From positions 1 to 64,000 of the forward strand of contig NZ_JAAITU010000017.1 in assembly GCF_013304385.1 (NCBI RefSeq): a DNA stretch of 64,000 nt. The letters run 5' to 3'. A program made the translations under genes and the position numbers. Below are positions 25,238 to 33,793 of this stretch, piece by piece (within the stretch, counting starts at the first letter, position 1; the number at the start of each line of letters is the position of its first letter). A model generated the notes under the pieces. That model was not told the DNA's origin, made no database searches, and worked only from the letters and a program-made list of their open reading frames with translations. The stretch is from Blautia glucerasea. GTDB lineage: Bacteria > Bacillota > Clostridia > Lachnospirales > Lachnospiraceae.

Positions 25238-26401
25238 TTATTCATCCATGGATGCGTAAACACCATCTTTGATCACATATGCTTTTGGTGCTTTATCGCA
25301 TTCGCCATCCTCTGTCCATTTTGCTTCTCCTGTAAGACCATCAATTGTGATGTTCAGCATGGACTCAGACATTGCTGCACTGATATCCTCATTGGACATA
25401 TCCGGTGTGATACCTGCATCATCTGCTGCTGCCTTCATAGCATAGATCACATCATATGCATCAGCTGCAAACTGGTTCGGAACCTCACCGTTATTAGCAT
25501 CACCATATGCTTTTACAAAGTTCTTGGTAGCCTCATCCTCACCTGTAGCAGCGAAAGGTGTCAGAAGCATAACGCCCTCTGCAAGGGATGTATCAAAGTT
25601 CTCAACATTCAGGATACCGTCCATACCGTCAACTCCGAAGAATTTGATATCAAGACCGATATCGCTTGCCTGCTGAAGGATCAGTGCATTGTCAGAGTAA
25701 TAATTAGGAAGGAACAGAAGCTCTGCACCGCTCTTCTTAATGCTCTGAAGCTGTGCTGAGAAGTCCTGATTACTATCTGTGGTGTATTTCTGATCATCTA
25801 CAAGCTCAAGACCGTATTCATCACAAGCTTCAACAAATGCATCGTGAACACCTACATTGTAATCTGCTGCTGAATCATACAGTGTAGCTACCTTTGTAGC
25901 AAGACCTTTCTCAGAAATGTACTCTGCTGATTTGGTACCCTGCATAGGATCGGTAAAGCACATACGGAATTCATTGTCGCCTCCCTCAATACTCTCTACT
26001 GCTGTAGCAGAAGGTGTAAACAGGAATGTGCTGTCAGCTGCTTCACTGGCAACAGCGATACAAGCACCGGATGTAACTGTTCCGCAAAGCATCTGCATAC
26101 CCTTGTCAAGAAGATCATCATATGCATGGATGGCTTTATCAGGATCACCCTGATCATCACCTGCGTCCAGGATCTCTACCTTATATCCATTGAATCCACC
26201 ATTCTCATTAATCTCATCCGCTGCGATCTTAGCTGCGTTGTAAACACCGTTACCATACTGTGCGTAATCACCGGTCATAGGTCCGATCACACCAATCTTA
26301 AAAGTCTCCTCGTCATCTGCAAATACAGATACAGGTGCAATGGATGTAACTGCCATCGCTGCGGCTGCTGTGATACTGAGTACTTTTTTCAGATTTCTCA
26401 T
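25238..26401 (-). CDS. livK: Branched-chain amino acid-binding protein (LivK type)
   Basis: Type I periplasmic-binding protein of 387 residues. A signal peptide (MRNLKKVLSITAAAAMAVTS, cleavage expected near VFA-DD) is followed by KIGVIGPMTGDYAQYGNGV, the standard start of the HAAT receptor fold. Then come YKVEILDAGDDQGDPDKAI, MLCGTVTSGACIAVA, LFTPSATAVES and FFGVDGMDG. The GTVTSG-type loop contacts the amino acid backbone in this family. No lipobox Cys is present. It heads the liv operon and has a strong promoter, an operator-like palindrome and a leader hairpin upstream. Ligand preference (Leu, Ile, Val or another amino acid) is not readable. Confidence 0.88.
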   Translation of the reverse strand: MRNLKKVLSITAAAAMAVTSIAPVSVFADDEETFKIGVIGPMTGDYAQYGNGVYNAAKIAADEINENGGFNGYKVEILDAGDDQGDPDKAIHAYDDLLDKGMQMLCGTVTSGACIAVASEAADSTFLFTPSATAVESIEGGDNEFRMCFTDPMQGTKSAEYISEKGLATKVATLYDSAADYNVGVHDAFVEACDEYGLELVDDQKYTTDSNQDFSAQLQSIKKSGAELLFLPNYYSDNALILQQASDIGLDIKFFGVDGMDGILNVENFDTSLAEGVMLLTPFAATGEDEATKNFVKAYGDANNGEVPNQFAADAYDVIYAMKAAADDAGITPDMSNEDISAAMSESMLNITIDGLTGEAKWTEDGECDKAPKAYVIKDGVYASMDE

Positions 26402-26475
26402 AATAAAATCTCCTCCTTAGATTTTAAGGAAGAAGCCAGCGGGAAAACCGGATCATGTATATCTCATATATAGTC

Positions 26476-26506
26476 AAAAAGCCCACTGGTCCATCCAGCC
26501 GGCTTT
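26476..26506 (-). terminator. Terminator-like hairpin in the livK leader (possible attenuator)
   Basis: On the minus strand AAAGCC, inner CTGG/CCAG, and GGCTTTTT form a two-step stem ending in five T, located between the promoter and livK. A stem with a T-run in a 5' leader suggests attenuation. No known riboswitch class or T-box was recognised. Confidence 0.45.
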
Positions 26507-26529
26507 GGCTCCCTAATGACTTTTCCTCT

Positions 26530-26577
26530 TTACTACTTCAATGTAGTAATTATAGCATCACATTATTTTGATTGCAA
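26530..26577 (-). promoter_or_regulatory. livK promoter with operator-like palindrome
   Basis: On the minus strand TTGCAA (26572-26577), 17 bases, TATAAT (26549-26554) with TGC upstream as an extended -10. The palindrome TTACTAC-6-GTAGTAA (26530-26549) covers the start point. The promoter is clear; the repressor is unknown. Confidence 0.75.
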
Positions 26578-26594
26578 GTGATATTTTATACAAA

Positions 26595-26632
26595 AATCAA
26601 AAGAATCCAGGGAAATTATTTTCCCTGGATTC
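26595..26632 (-). terminator. Terminator of infC-rpmI-rplT
   Basis: GAATCCAGGGAAA and TTTCCCTGGATTC pair perfectly, followed on the minus strand by TTTTGATTTTTG. Confidence 0.85.
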
Positions 26633-26647
26633 CAGAATTGATAATAC

Positions 26648-27004
26648 TTATGCGATTGCAGCTTTTGCAACTTCAGCTAATGCTTTGAAGCCTTCAGCAT
26701 CATTAACAGCCAGATCTGCAAGCATCTTTCTGTTGATGTCAACATTAGCAACCTTCAGGCCATGCATCATCTTGCTGTAGGATAATCCGTTCATTCTTGC
26801 TGCAGCGTTGATACGAGCGATCCACAGACTTCTGAACTGACGTTTTTTCTGTTTTCTTCCTGCATAAGAGCTTGTAAGTGCTCTCATTACAGACTGTTTT
26901 GCAATTCTATACTGTTTGGAACGGGCTCCTCTGTAGCCTTTTGCCAGTTTTAATACACGGTTATGTTTCTTCTTTGCGTTTAATCCGCCTTTAATTCTTG
27001 CCAT
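26648..27004 (-). CDS. rplT: 50S ribosomal protein L20
   Basis: A 118-residue L20 of normal length. The basic N-terminal extension ([20 protein letters not shown]) binds 23S rRNA during early 50S assembly. The globular part includes [20 protein letters not shown] and [20 protein letters not shown]. In Firmicutes free L20 also represses its own operon by binding the leader, and such a leader is present at 27809-28010. It is last in infC-rpmI-rplT and is followed by a strong terminator. Confidence 0.98.
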   Translation of the reverse strand: MARIKGGLNAKKKHNRVLKLAKGYRGARSKQYRIAKQSVMRALTSSYAGRKQKKRQFRSLWIARINAAARMNGLSYSKMMHGLKVANVDINRKMLADLAVNDAEGFKALAEVAKAAIA

Positions 27005-27043
27005 CTCTTATTTTCCTCCTGTTCGTCGTCTTCTATCTGTATC

Positions 27044-27241
27044 TTATAAATATGGTAATGCTTTCTTCATGCTCTTAACATTTGTAGAATCAACAACAGT
27101 AGATTTTCTCAGATTTCTTTTTCTCTTCTGAGATTTTTTGGTTAAGATATGACTCTTGTAAGCTTTATTTCTCATTAATTTTCCTGTACCTGTCTTTTTG
27201 AAGCGCTTTGCTGCTGCTCTACATGTTTTAATTTTTGGCAT
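27044..27241 (-). CDS. rpmI: 50S ribosomal protein L35
   Basis: A 65-residue, very basic L35 of normal length ([20 protein letters not shown], then [20 protein letters not shown]). It binds 23S rRNA in the 50S subunit. AAGGAGG precedes the ATG. It lies between infC and rplT with short spacers, the usual order. Confidence 0.97.
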   Translation of the reverse strand: MPKIKTCRAAAKRFKKTGTGKLMRNKAYKSHILTKKSQKRKRNLRKSTVVDSTNVKSMKKALPYL

Positions 27242-27301
27242 TATAGTTTCCTCCTTAATTTTCGTATTATGAACTGCCCTGCGGCATAAATGCTGCTGAA
27301 T

Positions 27302-27808
27302 TTATTTTTTCTGAGCTAAGAACATGGTCATGCTTCTGCCTTCCACTTTAGGTGCTTTCTCCACATTAGCCACTTCTTTCAACATATCTGCGAAATCATC
27401 AAGCACATGCTTGCTGGCTGACATATGAGCCATCTCTCTTCCGCGAAATCTGAGAGTTACCTTCACCCTATCGCCCTTTGAAAGAAACTTCTTTGCTGCA
27501 TTGACTTTTGTCATAAGGTCGTTTGTATCGATATTCGGTGAAAGCCGCACTTCTTTAACATCAATCGTTTTCTGTTTTTTCTTGGCTTCTTTTTCTTTTC
27601 TAGCAAGTTCGTAACGGTATTTACCGTAATCAATGATCTTGCATACCGGCGGTTTAGCCTGGGGGGCAATCTTTACCAGATCAAGCCCTGCCTCCTGAGC
27701 CTTGAACATTGCTTCCTTTGCGGACATAATACCGAGCTGTGCTCCGTCCGGGCCAATCAAGCGTACTTCTCTGTCCCTGATTTGTTCGTTAATCATTAAA
27801 CTGCTAAT
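27302..27808 (-). CDS. infC: Translation initiation factor IF-3, AUU start
   Basis: IF-3 of 168 residues that keeps the 30S subunit free and checks start-codon pairing. The N-domain has INEQIRDREVRLIGPDGAQLGIMSAKEA, and the linker is rich in Lys (ELARKEKEAKKKQK). The C-domain has KEVRLSPNIDTNDL, KVTLRFRGREMAH and VEGRSMTMFLAQKK. GGAGG is 9 bases before an ATT codon (27806-27808), giving MSSLMINEQ. The only nearby ATG, four codons on, is 21 bases from that site. AUU starts on infC are known in other bacteria and allow IF-3 to repress itself. It is first gene of infC-rpmI-rplT. Confidence 0.92.
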   Translation of the reverse strand: MSSLMINEQIRDREVRLIGPDGAQLGIMSAKEAMFKAQEAGLDLVKIAPQAKPPVCKIIDYGKYRYELARKEKEAKKKQKTIDVKEVRLSPNIDTNDLMTKVNAAKKFLSKGDRVKVTLRFRGREMAHMSASKHVLDDFADMLKEVANVEKAPKVEGRSMTMFLAQKK

Positions 27809-28010
27809 TGTAGTGCACCTCCATACCTGATAGATAAATACTAAATCACCCGCCAGCTTCCCAATTTCTCTCCGGGAAACCTTCTGCCTTAAACATGAAA
27901 AAAGTGCGGACAGAATCCACACTTCACCTATTACACAAATCACATCTTTAAATATAAGCTGTGCAATATTAACCCAAGTCGCCTGACTGCGCTAAGGTGA
28001 GAGTGTAACT
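27809..28010 (-). ncRNA. L20-type leader of infC-rpmI-rplT with attenuator
   Basis: A leader of about 220 bases lies between the promoter and infC. It contains a terminator hairpin, AGTGTGG and CCGCACT followed by six T (27897-27924 on minus), well before the infC start. Upstream pairing regions (GCGCAGTCAGGCGACTTGG) could form the L20-binding or anti-terminator fold known from Bacillus. The terminator is seen; assignment to the L20 leader class rests on genomic position. Confidence 0.6.
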
Positions 28011-28037
28011 CTGCTTTGTTTTCTCACGTACCCAGAC

Positions 28038-28066
28038 AGAATACCATGTTTTCCCTTAGAAGTCAA
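28038..28066 (-). promoter_or_regulatory. Promoter of infC-rpmI-rplT
   Basis: On the minus strand TTGACT (28061-28066), 17 bases, TATTCT (28038-28043). It lies just after the thiC stop. Confidence 0.75.
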
Positions 28067-28085
28067 GGACTTTTTAATAATTATT

Positions 28086-29411
28086 TTATAATATATCAAT
28101 ATACTCCCCTGCCAGAGCCTTATTCATGCTGCGGACTGCACAGAATTTACCGCACATACTGCAGGTATCACTGTGGTCATCTTCCGGCTTACGACTGTCA
28201 CGGATCTGCCTTGCAGTCTCAGGATCAAGGGCACATGCATACTGAGCTTCCCAATCAAGTTTCTGCCGTGCATCTGCCATACGATCATCAATATCTCTTG
28301 CTCCCGGAATACCCTTGGCAATATCAGCTGCATGGGCTGCAATCTTGGAAGCAATGATCCCCTGCTTAACATCATCCACGTTAGGAAGAGCCAGATGCTC
28401 TGCAGGCGTTACGTAGCAAAGGAAAGCAGCTCCGCTCATAGCTGCCACTGCTCCGCCGATAGCTGCAGTAATATGGTCATATCCAGGTGCAATATCTGTT
28501 ACAAGAGGCCCAAGTACATAGAAAGGTGCTCCCATACAAATGGTCTGCTGCACTTTCATATTGGCTGCTACCTGATCCAACGGCACATGTCCCGGTCCCT
28601 CTACCATAACCTGTACATTATGCGCCCATGCGCGTTTGGTCAATTCCCCAAGACGGACAAGTTCCTCAATCTGACATACGTCGGTTGCATCTGCCAGACA
28701 TCCTGGACGACAAGCATCCCCAAGGGAAATGGTAACATCATATTCCTCACAGATATCAAGAATTTCATCAAAATACTCATAAAATGGATTCTCTTCTCCT
28801 GTCATGCTCATCCATGCAAAAACCAGGCTTCCGCCACGGCTTACAATATTCATTTTTCTTTTGTGATTCCGTATCTGATCAATGGTTTTCCTGGTGATCC
28901 CACAGTGCAGCGTTACAAAATCTACACCGTCCTGGGCATGAAGCCTTACAACGTCAATAAAATCCTTGGCTGTCAAAGTCGCCAGATCCCTTTGGTAATG
29001 GATCACGCTGTCATATACAGGAACCGTTCCGATCATAACAGGACATTCCTGGGTCAGCTTCTGACGGAAGGGCTGAGTATTACCATGGCTTGACAGATCC
29101 ATAATCGCCTCTGCGCCCAACTTCACAGCACTCATGACCTTTTCCATCTCAATATCATAGTCTTTACAGTCGCGGGACACTCCCAGATTGACATTGATCT
29201 TTGTGCGAAGCATGCTTCCCACGCCTTCCGGATCAAGACATTTGTGATTCTTATTTGCACAGATTGCAACCTTGCCTTCCCCAACCAGCTTTCTTAATGC
29301 ATCTGTTGTCATATGTTCCTTTTTTGCCACAATCTCCATTTCTTTTGTGACAATGCCTTTTCTTGCCGCATCCATCTGTGTGGTATAATTTCTCAATCTT
29401 TTTTCCTCCAT
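28086..29411 (-). CDS. thiC: Phosphomethylpyrimidine synthase ThiC
   Basis: Radical SAM enzyme that turns aminoimidazole ribotide into HMP phosphate, the pyrimidine half of thiamine. The 441 residues include [70 protein letters not shown]-type sequence and the C-terminal cluster motif [10 protein letters not shown] (CxxCx4C). The N-terminal domain of plant and proteobacterial forms is absent, as in other Clostridia. It is monocistronic behind a TPP riboswitch. The ATG ([11 protein letters not shown]) comes immediately after the riboswitch terminator T-run, and its ribosome site GCAGAGG is in the terminator stem. Confidence 0.96.
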   Translation of the reverse strand: MEEKRLRNYTTQMDAARKGIVTKEMEIVAKKEHMTTDALRKLVGEGKVAICANKNHKCLDPEGVGSMLRTKINVNLGVSRDCKDYDIEMEKVMSAVKLGAEAIMDLSSHGNTQPFRQKLTQECPVMIGTVPVYDSVIHYQRDLATLTAKDFIDVVRLHAQDGVDFVTLHCGITRKTIDQIRNHKRKMNIVSRGGSLVFAWMSMTGEENPFYEYFDEILDICEEYDVTISLGDACRPGCLADATDVCQIEELVRLGELTKRAWAHNVQVMVEGPGHVPLDQVAANMKVQQTICMGAPFYVLGPLVTDIAPGYDHITAAIGGAVAAMSGAAFLCYVTPAEHLALPNVDDVKQGIIASKIAAHAADIAKGIPGARDIDDRMADARQKLDWEAQYACALDPETARQIRDSRKPEDDHSDTCSMCGKFCAVRSMNKALAGEYIDIL

Positions 29412-29445
29412 AAAAAAAGCCTCTGCCATACTAAAAGCAGAGACT
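29412..29445 (-). terminator. Riboswitch expression platform (terminator) of thiC
   Basis: On the minus strand GTCTCTGC pairs with GCAGAGGC and seven T follow, directly before the thiC ATG. The stem also holds the ribosome-binding site, so TPP could act on both transcription and translation. Confidence 0.8.
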
Positions 29446-29454
29446 ACTCATCCT

Positions 29455-29541
29455 CTTCCCTACGTTGGCATTATCCAAATCAGGTTACGGGTCAAAACGG
29501 AATCACGTTTCCTCTCAGCCGGTTTTCGCCAGCTCCCCTTT
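29455..29541 (-). ncRNA. TPP riboswitch aptamer
   Basis: The minus strand has the THI-box pieces in order: GGGGAGCTGGCG, GGCTGAGAGG, GACCCGTAACCTGATTTGG and ATAATGCCAACGTAGGGAA. It lies between the thiC promoter and the terminator. Thiamine pyrophosphate binding should switch thiC off. Confidence 0.95.
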
Positions 29542-29552
29542 TTCATGCTCAT

Positions 29553-29581
29553 ATTATAGCGCAGCATAGATGGCTTTGCAA
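29553..29581 (-). promoter_or_regulatory. thiC promoter
   Basis: TTGCAA (29576-29581), 17 bases, TATAAT (29553-29558) on the minus strand, a few bases before the aptamer. Confidence 0.8.
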
Positions 29582-29681
29582 TATTTTTACTATAATTTTC
29601 CATACATATTACATAGCAAAACGCAGATACTATCCTTGTATATACAAAGATGCCCTGCATCTAATAAAAGGAGGAATGATC

Positions 29682-30002
29682 ATGACGATTTTAAAATGTT
29701 CAGCTGCTAACTGTGTTTATAATGACGCCCGTCAGTGTTCCAGAGGTGAGATCAATGTTATGGGTGAAAGTGCCCACATTGCAGATGAAACCTGCTGTGG
29801 AAGCTTTCAGGAAAAATCTGATGCAGCAACAAATGGTATGGAGTGCCGCTGCGGCTGCGAAAAGATCCAGATTGAATGTAAAGCCCACAACTGTGCATAC
29901 AATGACAATTGCAAATGTACAGCAGCAGCTGTTGATGTAGATGGTTCCAGGGCACAGTGCTGCCATGAAACCAAATGTGGAACCTTTGCCTGTAAATGTT
30001 AA
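29682..30002 (+). CDS. DUF1540 domain protein, Cys-rich
   Basis: A 106-residue cytosolic protein with two DUF1540 units. Unit 1 (about 5-40) is CSAANCVYNDARQCSRGEIN, then ADETCCGSF. Unit 2 (about 66-103) is CKAHNCAYNDNCKCTAAAVD, then CHETKCGTF. Each unit has Cys spaced C-x4-C-x7-C and a final pair, which suggests metal binding, probably zinc. The function is unknown. AAGGAGG lies 7 bases before the ATG; a closer ATG two codons earlier abuts the site. It is monocistronic, between thiC (divergent) and ftsZ (convergent). Confidence 0.82.
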   Translation: MTILKCSAANCVYNDARQCSRGEINVMGESAHIADETCCGSFQEKSDAATNGMECRCGCEKIQIECKAHNCAYNDNCKCTAAAVDVDGSRAQCCHETKCGTFACKC

Positions 30003-30007
30003 GATGT

Positions 30008-30056
30008 AAAAAGGCTGCAGCACAGCAGAGAGTAATTTCCTGCTGTGTCGCAGCCC
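30008..30056. terminator. Terminator between DUF1540 and ftsZ genes
   Basis: GGCTGCAGCACAGCAG and CTGCTGTGTCGCAGCC pair with one mismatch. The T-run is on the minus strand, so it mainly ends ftsZ transcription, but it can also stop the plus-strand gene. Confidence 0.8.
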
Positions 30057-30077
30057 TGATATTTCACAAAAAATTGA

Positions 30078-31238
30078 CTAACGGTTCTTAAGGAAATCCG
30101 GAATCTGGATATCCTTCTTCTGCACTGTACTGGAAGGTGTCTTCGCAGTAAATGGTGTTGCATTCATAGTAGGCATACTGAAGCTTGGCATCTTAAAAGA
30201 AGATGTTGTGCTTGTCTGTGCTGCCGGTCTTTTGGCATTAAAAGATGCATTGCTGCTTCTGTTGCCAAAAGGACTGGTATTCTGCGCTGCATCACTAAGG
30301 CCTGTAGCAATAACAGTGATCCTTGCATAATCAGCAACTGAATCATCATACATTGCACCAAAGATGATATTTGCATCCTCTCCTGTAAGCTCCTGTACAT
30401 AGCTGGCTGCATCATTGGCATCCATAAGGGAAATATCACCGGAAATATTAATGATAACGTGTGTAGCACCTTTAATGGTAGTCTCAAGAAGCGGAGAAGA
30501 AACAGCCTGCTGAACAGCCTCCATAGCCTTGTCATCACCTCTGGCCTCACCAATACCGATGTGTGCAATACCCTTATCTGTCATAACGGTCTGTACATCT
30601 GCAAAGTCAAGATTGATCAGTGCCGGCAGATTAATCAGGTCTGTAATACCCTGAACTGCCTGCTGAAGTACTTCATCAGCCTTACGCAGTGCCTCCGGCA
30701 TAGTAGTCCGACGGTCAACGATCTCCAGTAATTTATCATTCGGGATCACGATCAGTGTATCCACTGCTTTCTTCAGATTCTCAATACCTGCAAGTGCATT
30801 GTTCATACGGGTCTTTGCTTCAAAGCGGAAAGGCTTTGTAACAACACCAACAGTAAGGATACCCATCTCCTTTGCTGCTGCTGCAATCACCGGAGCAGCT
30901 CCTGTACCGGTACCGCCACCCATACCGCAGGTAACGAAAACCATATCTGCACCTTCCATGATCTGCTTCACTTCTTCTATACTTTCCTCTGCTGCCTTCT
31001 GTCCAACCTCTGGCTGTGCACCCGCACCAAGTCCTTTGGTAATCTTTTCGCCAATCTGAAGTACAGTTGGAGCTTTGCACAGAGTTAAAGCCTGTTTATC
31101 GGTATTCACACCTACAAACTCTACCCCGCCAATGGCTTCTTCCACCATTCTGTTCACTGCATTATTACCAGCTCCACCTACGCCGATTACAATAATCTTC
31201 GCAGATGACTCTGCCTCATTTGACATAATCTCTAACAA
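30078..31238 (-). CDS. ftsZ: Cell division protein FtsZ
   Basis: Tubulin-like GTPase that forms the Z ring. The 386 residues include [18 protein letters not shown], the tubulin signature [11 protein letters not shown], the [12 protein letters not shown]7-loop region and a variable linker. The linker (about 315-370) is rich in Ser, Thr and Pro. The conserved C-terminal peptide reads [11 protein letters not shown], the FtsA/SepF contact. I choose the TTG start ([11 protein letters not shown]), since AGGAGG lies 7 bases before it; the upstream ORF extension has no site, and relatives start at MLEI. It is last in the dcw cluster with its own promoter and terminator. Confidence 0.96.
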   Translation of the reverse strand: MLEIMSNEAESSAKIIVIGVGGAGNNAVNRMVEEAIGGVEFVGVNTDKQALTLCKAPTVLQIGEKITKGLGAGAQPEVGQKAAEESIEEVKQIMEGADMVFVTCGMGGGTGTGAAPVIAAAAKEMGILTVGVVTKPFRFEAKTRMNNALAGIENLKKAVDTLIVIPNDKLLEIVDRRTTMPEALRKADEVLQQAVQGITDLINLPALINLDFADVQTVMTDKGIAHIGIGEARGDDKAMEAVQQAVSSPLLETTIKGATHVIINISGDISLMDANDAASYVQELTGEDANIIFGAMYDDSVADYARITVIATGLSDAAQNTSPFGNRSSNASFNAKRPAAQTSTTSSFKMPSFSMPTMNATPFTAKTPSSTVQKKDIQIPDFLKNR

Positions 31239-31309
31239 TGTACTTCCTCCTTTATTTCTATACCTGATATTCAAGTCAAGTTTATTTGTATCAAGCTACA
31301 TATAGATAT

Positions 31310-31338
31310 ATCATATATTTTTTTTTTGAATTAATCAA
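31310..31338 (-). promoter_or_regulatory. ftsZ-proximal promoter
   Basis: TTGATT (31333-31338), 17 bases, TATGAT (31310-31315) on the minus strand, in the 128-base divIB-ftsZ spacer. Confidence 0.6.
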
Positions 31339-31366
31339 CTACTAATTTTGTTTTTTTATACTTTTT

Positions 31367-32473
31367 TCACGAATATTCGTCATTCCCTGCATTAGGATTA
31401 GGGCCTACATAGTTGCCCTCATGGTCATATTCACCAGTTCCTGTATAACTTCCGTCTTCCAGATATCCGCCATGCCAGTCTCCGTTGGCAGCTATACTTT
31501 CTTCGGTAGGCTTGGGTCCCACATAATTCCAGTTGGCATCATACTCGCCCTCGCCAGTATAATCTCCCTCTCCGTCATATCCGCCATGCCAGTTTTCAAG
31601 GGCATAATCCAGCTCACTTTTGGGCTTTGCGCCTACATACTTGCCATTTTCGTCATATTCCCCATCACCGGTATATTCTCCATTTTCATTATAACCGCCG
31701 GTCCAGTTCTCAGCAGTTACCGGTTCTACCTCTGCTTCAAAGGTACAATTCTTCTCCGTCTCGGTAATATTCTCCATGTGAAGGATCCCTTTCTGCCCGG
31801 AAAGCTTTGGCAGGATGGCAATCGCCCTTGTCATCTTGTCCTCCAGCAGCCTGTCTTCCCCAAGCATGACAGTAACATCCCCATAAACCAGACTGATCCT
31901 GGACTTATCATCAATCTGGATATGATCCGGCACTGTGTCATTCTTCTGAAAAATAGTTGCAAGTGCCACAGCTGTATTCAGAATCGTTTTCCCTTTCAGT
32001 GGAAGCTTTTCATTCAGGACCACCTTATCTACCTGGATCCCGTCAAAAAAAGGTACCTTCTCATCTCTGGTCTTCAGACCTTCAACAAAGACCCCGTTTC
32101 TGTCAAAATAAATATAATTATCCAGATAAGGGATGCAGCCTACTACTTTCTTTTCTTTTACACTGATACAGATGGTATCCCTGCCAGTCATGGAAACACT
32201 GTATCCCTCTACAAAAGGCATGTCGCTGACCTGCTCATTTTTATGAAAAAAGGAAGCCAGCACCGTATTGCTCATAAAGGAACCCTGCAGCGCCATCTCC
32301 TTTACCTGATCCTGGGTATAATGAGTACTGCCCATGACTTCAATAGTCCTGACCCGGAAAAAGGAAAAGAAAAAGATAATGCCTGCCAGCAGCACTGCCG
32401 CCAGGGTTCCCCAGATTATTTTTTTTGTTTTTTTATCAAACACAGACGTTTCTCCGTTATCTCCAGTTCCCAT
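31367..32473 (-). CDS. divIB: Divisome protein FtsQ/DivIB with C-terminal repeats
   Basis: Bitopic division protein of 368 residues. After a short cytosolic part comes one membrane segment (IIWGTLAAVLLAGIIFFFSFF, about 21-41). A POTRA-like domain follows (VRTIEVMGSTHYTQDQVKEM onward), then the beta domain ending near 245. Residues 255-368 are three 38-residue tandem repeats, each with the pattern (N/D)W-x-GGY-x4-G-x-YTG-x-GEYD-x4-YVG-x2-P and an 8-residue spacer. I know no such repeats in DivIB from other groups. AAAGGA precedes the ATG. The gene is between murA and ftsZ. Confidence 0.88.
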   Translation of the reverse strand: MGTGDNGETSVFDKKTKKIIWGTLAAVLLAGIIFFFSFFRVRTIEVMGSTHYTQDQVKEMALQGSFMSNTVLASFFHKNEQVSDMPFVEGYSVSMTGRDTICISVKEKKVVGCIPYLDNYIYFDRNGVFVEGLKTRDEKVPFFDGIQVDKVVLNEKLPLKGKTILNTAVALATIFQKNDTVPDHIQIDDKSRISLVYGDVTVMLGEDRLLEDKMTRAIAILPKLSGQKGILHMENITETEKNCTFEAEVEPVTAENWTGGYNENGEYTGDGEYDENGKYVGAKPKSELDYALENWHGGYDGEGDYTGEGEYDANWNYVGPKPTEESIAANGDWHGGYLEDGSYTGTGEYDHEGNYVGPNPNAGNDEYS

Positions 32474-32483
32474 AATCCATCCT

Positions 32484-33779
32484 TTAAGATTCAAGAATGC
32501 CCCGGCTGTCTGCAGCTCTGCCCAGACTGATCCTGGCGCCTGCGCCAGCAAGATCCTGACAGATATGCTCATAGCCTCTGCTGATAAATGAATATCCACT
32601 GATCTTTGTGGTGCCTTTGGCACACAAGGCAGCAATCACCAAAGCGGCACCGCCCCGAAGCTCCCTGGCACTTACCTGCCTGCCATATAAAGGATATCCA
32701 CCTTCTATATAAGCTTCCCTTCCGCAGATCTTTATATGTGCGCCCATCTCCACCAGTTCTCCTGCCGCCTTATAACGATCCTCAAAAATCTGTTCCCGGA
32801 TCAGGCTTTTCCCGGTCACTGTAGTCAGAACTGCCATAAGCTGCGATTGCAGGTCTGTAGGAAATCCAGGATAAACATCTGTCTTAAGAAGCTTTACCGG
32901 ACAGTGGATGTTCTGTCCATTGACTATTAGTTTACCACTCTTCCCTTTATATTGTCCACCCATTTTGCAATATACATCCAGAAAGGCATCCAGTTCACCT
33001 TCCGGTACATTTTCCAGTGTGATCTCACTTCTTGTGGCTGCTGCGGCACAAATATAAGTTCCTGCAACGATCCGGTCCGGAGGAATCTTCATACATCCGG
33101 CTCCTAATTCATCTTTTCCCTCTATAAAAATGCAGTCCGTTCCCTCTCCTTCGATCTGTGCGCCCATTGTTTTCAAATATCTGCAAAGCCAAAGGATTTC
33201 CGGCTCCCTGGCAGGATTTTTTATGATTGTTTTTCCTTTTGCAAGCACAGAAGCCAGAATAGCCTGTTGTGTAGCACCCACACTTCTTTTTGAGAACAAT
33301 ATCTGGTTTCCTAAAAGACCGGATGGAGCAATTCCCTGAATCACCTGGTCTTTTTTGATCACAGCCCCAAGCTGCCTTAGTGCATAAAAATGCAGGTCTA
33401 TAGGCCTGCTGCCAATTACACAGCCTCCCGGATACCCAAGCCTTCCTTTGCCATTCCTGGCAAGCATGGCTCCAAGCAGAATAACAGATGACCGCATACG
33501 TCCTGTATACATTTCCGGTATTTCTTCTTTGTCTGCATTTGTACAGTCCATATATAGATCATGATCCTCCCACCAGGTAACTGCTCCCAGCGCCTGAAGG
33601 ATTTTCTCCATACAGAAAACATCTGTGATCCTGGGACATGTCTTAAGAACACTTATGCCTCTGTGCAGCAGGGACGCTGCCATCATGGGAAGCGCCGCAT
33701 TCTTTGATCCCTGTACAGAAATGGTTCCTTTTAATGGCTTACCACCCACGATACAGATGTAGTCATCCAAGCTTTTCAC
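32484..33779 (-). CDS. murA: UDP-N-acetylglucosamine 1-carboxyvinyltransferase MurA
   Basis: First committed step of peptidoglycan synthesis: enolpyruvyl transfer from PEP to UDP-GlcNAc. The 431 residues show VQGSKNAALPMMAASLL with the catalytic Lys near 25, RMRSSVILLGAMLAR, and the fosfomycin-target Cys in YPGGCVIGSRPIDLH. Later landmarks are GFPTDLQSQLMA and LRGGAALVIAAL. Firmicutes often have two MurA forms, and this one is inside the dcw cluster where murG or murB is often found. The start is uncertain: GTG at 33779 has GAGG 10 bases upstream, while a TTG three codons later has AGGAG at 8 bases. Confidence 0.92.
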   Translation of the reverse strand: MKSLDDYICIVGGKPLKGTISVQGSKNAALPMMAASLLHRGISVLKTCPRITDVFCMEKILQALGAVTWWEDHDLYMDCTNADKEEIPEMYTGRMRSSVILLGAMLARNGKGRLGYPGGCVIGSRPIDLHFYALRQLGAVIKKDQVIQGIAPSGLLGNQILFSKRSVGATQQAILASVLAKGKTIIKNPAREPEILWLCRYLKTMGAQIEGEGTDCIFIEGKDELGAGCMKIPPDRIVAGTYICAAAATRSEITLENVPEGELDAFLDVYCKMGGQYKGKSGKLIVNGQNIHCPVKLLKTDVYPGFPTDLQSQLMAVLTTVTGKSLIREQIFEDRYKAAGELVEMGAHIKICGREAYIEGGYPLYGRQVSARELRGGAALVIAALCAKGTTKISGYSFISRGYEHICQDLAGAGARISLGRAADSRGILES

Positions 33780-33793
33780 TCCTAAAGAGCCTC

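Noticed and set aside
28173-29093. 306-codon plus-strand frame opposite thiC
   Set aside because: Antisense of thiC, which has all its motifs and a riboswitch.
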